From NCBI GenBank assembly GCA_021816165.1, contig JAKAYZ010000060.1:1-8110 (forward strand): DNA of 8,110 bases, in the 5' to 3' direction. The notes under the pieces were generated by a model. The model worked only from the letters and a program-made list of their open reading frames with translations. It did not search any database and was not told the DNA's origin. Each line of letters opens with the position of its first letter. Position 1 is the first letter of the stretch. Both the position numbers and the translations under genes were made by a program. Below, piece after piece: positions 5,339 through 8,110 of the stretch. Origin of the DNA: Planctomycetota bacterium (GTDB lineage: Bacteria > Planctomycetota > Phycisphaerae > WQYP01).

Positions 5339-6141
5339 CCGATATCACGCCGAACATCTCGATCCCCGTTGATCTCTCCAACCCTGGCCAATTTTTCGCC
5401 TGCTGCGGCCTGCTGGAACTGGCTGACCGCCTCTGGCCGGATGCAATGGGGTGGTTCGAGAACGCACAGTTTATGATCGTATCCAACGACACCGCCTGCA
5501 AAATCGATGCCCTGTTGTGTGCATTGGCATCTGCGGGGGTCGATCAGCTTGACGGTGACGATGACGCGACCTCACCCCTGAGGCTCAAGCTCACAGAGTC
5601 GAAATGTCTGCGGCTTGATTGGTGGCAGGATGAGGCCGCGGGCGGCAAAAATCTCAAGACTTGGGCAGGGCAGCAATCCGGCCCAAATATTTTCAGATTG
5701 ATGCTGAAAGCGGCTGGTAGGGCCCCACCCAAAGCGCCTTTGGATTACGCTGACGCTATTTTTGATTCCAAGGATGGAAAGCAAAATAAAAAGACAATCT
5801 CACCATTTTATTTTGACGCCCGACGGGCGGGAACCGCTTTGGACGCCGGCTTTTCCGCCGACGAGCAGCAGATGTCCGTTCGAGACTTCCCCGCGGTGGA
5901 AGCCTTGGCGCTTGTCGGCCTGCAACGTTTTCGACCCCGTGTTGATGAATCCACCTCACCCACCTCCCTCGTTTATACGCCATGGCCCCAACCGTTGGCC
6001 CCGGCGTCCGCTCAATGCATCGTTTGCGGCGCATTGGTTTTGCCGTCTTGTCAACGATATAGATTTACGAAGCCCTCGCGTGGGGGCAAGTACGCATCCA
6101 TGTTTAGCCGCGCAACGCGCGAAAGGAGATCATATGCCTGA
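5335..6141 (+). CDS. csb3: Type I-G Cas protein Csb3/Cas8-type (GSU0052 family)
   Basis: A 268-residue protein occupying the cas8-like slot of a type I-G effector complex, thought to act as the large or accessory subunit that helps target recognition and Cas3 recruitment. The N-terminus DLSNPGQFFACCGLLELADR (residues 13-32) is the typical N-P-G-x-x-x-A-x-x-G-L-L-E-L-A signature of this family. Towards the C-terminus come Y-T-P-W-P-Q-P-L-A-P, then C228-x2-C231-x7-C239 and R-Y-R-F...R-G-G-K-Y. The start ATG at 5335 overlaps the cas3 stop (ATGA) and has GGGGAG (5321-5326) 8 bases upstream. An earlier in-frame ATG at 5287 lies inside cas3 and is unlikely. The end overlaps the next gene by 8 bases. 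Family assignment is from the N-terminal motif plus position between cas3 and csb1; the naming Csb3/Cas8u2 varies between schemes. Confidence 0.85.
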   Translation: MTDITPNISIPVDLSNPGQFFACCGLLELADRLWPDAMGWFENAQFMIVSNDTACKIDALLCALASAGVDQLDGDDDATSPLRLKLTESKCLRLDWWQDEAAGGKNLKTWAGQQSGPNIFRLMLKAAGRAPPKAPLDYADAIFDSKDGKQNKKTISPFYFDARRAGTALDAGFSADEQQMSVRDFPAVEALALVGLQRFRPRVDESTSPTSLVYTPWPQPLAPASAQCIVCGALVLPSCQRYRFTKPSRGGKYASMFSRATRERRSYA

Positions 6142-7261
6142 TGTCAGAGTTGAACAATACGACAAATGGTTGAGGGACGACGGTCCCGTTGCGCTGGTGA
6201 TCCGACAGTGGCTTGTCCCCGCCACGCAACCAGACGATATTATTTTTCCCCCCAGCTACGCAAACCCATCTGAGAAAAAGGGCGATCCTCCGGTCTACAA
6301 CATCGACGGAGAAGGTAGCGAGTCGGTTTGCGTACTTGACAGCGTCCCGTCCCAGGCCAACCGTGTCGAGCCCATCTTCGGCCGGAAACCCTATCGCGAA
6401 CTGGTGCCGCAAATTGTGATTAAATTCAAGGATGGCCTTGAGCGTAGCGTCTTGGAAATCGGCCATCGTATTGCCGACGCCGCGTTTCGCGGCACGGAGT
6501 TGGGGAGTAGAATCGCCGAGGTCCTCGTCAAGCACCGCGACGGCGATAGCACCGACTTGGCTAAATTGGCCCCGACCTCGCTGGTGTTCGGTGCCTGGGA
6601 TTCGCGTGGGACCCAAGTCAAGATTCCGCGTCTCGTCATTTCTATCGTCCGCGCCAAGGACGTCGTCCGCCGGACACGCTCGGCCCAATATTTCCCCGCG
6701 ATAAGTTATGAACGCGAGGGCCTCATGCCGGACGACCTGGACGGTAAGCCATCTGAGTCAGGGCTCGCGGAGGCACCGGCGGTCGGCAAAATTGGAGGTG
6801 TGCACGTGAGGGGAACCATCACGCGCGACGCATCGCTTAACTTGGTCGCCCTGCGGGCGATCAGGGGCGGCTCGGAGGAGCAAACGCTCAAGCTCCGCCG
6901 GTATATCCTCGGGTTGTGCGTCGTCGCTCTCGCCGCTGAACCAGAACTCGACCTGAGGCAGGGATGCCTGCTCACGCTCGACCCGGGACGGTCCCCGTCC
7001 GTCGAGATCGTTTACCGGGACGGTAAACGCGAGAAACTCTGCGTCGCTGCCCACGATGCGCTAGCTTTTGCGACGGCCGTGGCTCGCCAATTTGGTGTCG
7101 GCAGCGACCTAACTGTAGATTTCAACGTCAAGACGCTCAGTAAAGCCCTGGCCTCTACAAAAGCGGCCAAGAAAAAACGCGATGGGAAAATGGCCCCGGC
7201 CAGCGACGCGACGCCAGCGGAGGACGGCGCAACCGATTCCGAAGACGGGGCGTCGGCGTGA
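6134..7261 (+). CDS. csb1: Type I-G Cas7 backbone protein Csb1 (GSU0053 family)
   Basis: A 375-residue RAMP-superfamily Cas7 protein; many copies should line the crRNA to form the backbone of the effector complex. Recognisable family segments are G-R-K-P-Y-R-E-L-V-P-Q-I, the stretch E-I-G-H-R-I-A-D-A-A-F-R-G, and the hallmark G153-A-W-D-S-R-G159 followed by K-I-P-R-L-V-I-S-I-V-R-A and R-S-A-Q-Y. The last 40 or so residues are a Lys/Ala then Asp/Glu/Ala-rich tail that looks disordered. The start is fixed by the strong ribosome site AAAGGAGAT (6122-6130), 3 to 5 bases before ATG 6134. The frame continues open upstream to 5762, but that part is the shadow of csb3. It overlaps csb3 by 8 bases and the next gene by 4, so translation is probably coupled, with the strong site allowing the extra copies that a backbone subunit needs. 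Confidence 0.93.
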   Translation: MPDVRVEQYDKWLRDDGPVALVIRQWLVPATQPDDIIFPPSYANPSEKKGDPPVYNIDGEGSESVCVLDSVPSQANRVEPIFGRKPYRELVPQIVIKFKDGLERSVLEIGHRIADAAFRGTELGSRIAEVLVKHRDGDSTDLAKLAPTSLVFGAWDSRGTQVKIPRLVISIVRAKDVVRRTRSAQYFPAISYEREGLMPDDLDGKPSESGLAEAPAVGKIGGVHVRGTITRDASLNLVALRAIRGGSEEQTLKLRRYILGLCVVALAAEPELDLRQGCLLTLDPGRSPSVEIVYRDGKREKLCVAAHDALAFATAVARQFGVGSDLTVDFNVKTLSKALASTKAAKKKRDGKMAPASDATPAEDGATDSEDGASA

Positions 7262-8110
7262 GCGGATATCTACTCATTACCGTTCATTGGCTCGACGACC
7301 GTTACCACGGCGTGATTGGCCGAGGCGGCCCGCCGGAGTGGCCACCATCACCATTCAGGCTATTTCAGGCCCTCGTAGCTGGCGTTGCACGTGCCGGAAA
7401 GCTTGACACCTCGGCCCCATCCCTCCGCTGGCTTGAATCATTGCCAGCGCCGATGATCATCGCACCAAATAGCCGGCCGGGCCAGGCCGCCACGCACTTC
7501 GTTCCGAACAACGACGGCGACAGGGTGCCCGACCGCCAAGGCCGCCTCACCGGGAAGAAATTCCAACCGACCATCATGCTCGGCGATCCGACACTTCATT
7601 ATCTTTGGGCGTGCCAACCGGCGCAGGAAGAAACCCAAGGTGTTGTTGCTGCTGCTCGCTCGCTGATTTGCCTCGGGTTGGGCGTCGACATGGCATTCGC
7701 CGATGCGCGACTTGTCGCCGAAGAGCAGATCAATTCGATTCCCGGAATCCGCTGGCTGCCTAAATCCGGGACCTCAGACGGGGGCCGGACGCTTCGCGTA
7801 CCGAGGGTCGGCTCGCTCGATGACATTCTCCGGTCGCATCAGGCCTCGCTCCAGCGCATTGGCGATGATAGCAGCCGCCCCATACTCAGCGCCACCGAGA
7901 GACCACGCGTTTTCCGTGGTGTCCTCTATACCGCCCCCGGGTTCCCACTTGCCCGGCCATATCAGGTCTTTGCCCTGCGCCGAGTGGATGGCGAATTTTT
8001 TCCGGAGACCCAGGCCCGTCTGATTCACATCGCCGGCATGGTCCGCCACGCGGCAATCAAAGCTATGGATGCTAAGAATGGCTTCCCGCCGCCCGGCGTT
8101 CAGGACCCCA
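7258..8110 (+). CDS. csb2: Type I-G Cas5-Cas6 fusion Csb2 (GSU0054 family), cut by the right edge
   Basis: The frame opens at GTG 7258 and stays open to the window end (284 codons), so the 3' part is missing. GSU0054-type proteins fuse a Cas5-like part, which holds the 5' handle of the crRNA, to a Cas6-like part that cleaves the precursor transcript. The signature G-P-P-E-W-P-P-S-P-F-R-L-F-Q-A-L-V-A-G (residues 24-42) is diagnostic; L-R-W-L-E-S-L-P-A-P, H-F-V-P-N-N-D and the later L-H-Y-L-W follow in the family order. The Cas6 catalytic residues are expected beyond the edge and cannot be checked. GTG overlaps the csb1 stop as GTGA, the same coupling as at the cas3/csb3 junction, and there is no strong ribosome site of its own, so translation probably depends on csb1. 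Confidence 0.92.
   Translation, partial: MSGYLLITVHWLDDRYHGVIGRGGPPEWPPSPFRLFQALVAGVARAGKLDTSAPSLRWLESLPAPMIIAPNSRPGQAATHFVPNNDGDRVPDRQGRLTGKKFQPTIMLGDPTLHYLWACQPAQEETQGVVAAARSLICLGLGVDMAFADARLVAEEQINSIPGIRWLPKSGTSDGGRTLRVPRVGSLDDILRSHQASLQRIGDDSSRPILSATERPRVFRGVLYTAPGFPLARPYQVFALRRVDGEFFPETQARLIHIAGMVRHAAIKAMDAKNGFPPPGVQDP

Noticed and set aside
5762..6133. 124-codon upstream extension of the csb1 frame
   Set aside because: It lies entirely inside csb3 in another frame, has no ribosome site at its first ATG, and the strong AAAGGAGAT site with the family N-terminus points to ATG 6134.
1..8110. CRISPR array, tRNA/rRNA genes, insertion sequences or long repeats
   Set aside because: I looked for regularly spaced repeats, transposase motifs with terminal inverted repeats and structural RNA signatures on both strands and saw none in this window.

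Overview
This window carries two known types of accessory system in a moderately GC-rich bacterium, with a less familiar pair of genes between them. Genes start at Shine-Dalgarno sites and the cas genes overlap tightly. Nothing visible fixes the taxon. Type I-G (formerly I-U) CRISPR systems occur in Planctomycetota, Desulfobacterota/Geobacter and other groups, so any placement would be a guess. The two systems may form a defence/resistance island.

Left part (1-763, minus strand): an arsenic-resistance operon reading leftward. It has a promoter with a palindromic operator in its spacer, an ArsR-type repressor with the CVC arsenite-binding motif, and the first 45 codons of a low-molecular-weight-phosphatase-type arsenate reductase (ArsC) running off the left edge. 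A gene-poor stretch follows (765-1169).

Middle (1170-2457, plus strand): two adjacent genes encode small DNA-binding-like proteins that are paralogues of each other. Both are built from helix-turn-helix modules repeating with an exact 47-residue period: two modules in the first protein, and three in the second, whose last module resembles sigma-70 region 4. After them come a possible 51-residue membrane protein and a terminator-like hairpin, which overlap and compete as explanations. An AT-rich regulatory stretch before cas3 has TGAC/GTCA half-sites, a sigma-70-like promoter and a leader hairpin. Two short motifs there also occur upstream of the first helix-turn-helix gene, which suggests, but does not prove, that these proteins control both themselves and the cas operon.

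Right part (2735-8110, plus strand): a type I-G cas operon in the order cas3 (helicase with a C-terminal HD nuclease) - csb3/cas8 (GSU0052 type) - csb1/cas7 (GSU0053 type) - csb2/cas5-cas6 (GSU0054 type, cut by the right edge). The genes overlap by 4, 8 and 4 bases, so translation is probably coupled. Csb2 should process crRNA and cap the complex, Csb1 should form the backbone, Csb3 is the large or accessory subunit, and Cas3 degrades the target. Adaptation genes (cas4-cas1, cas2) and the CRISPR array are not in the window and would be expected beyond the right edge.
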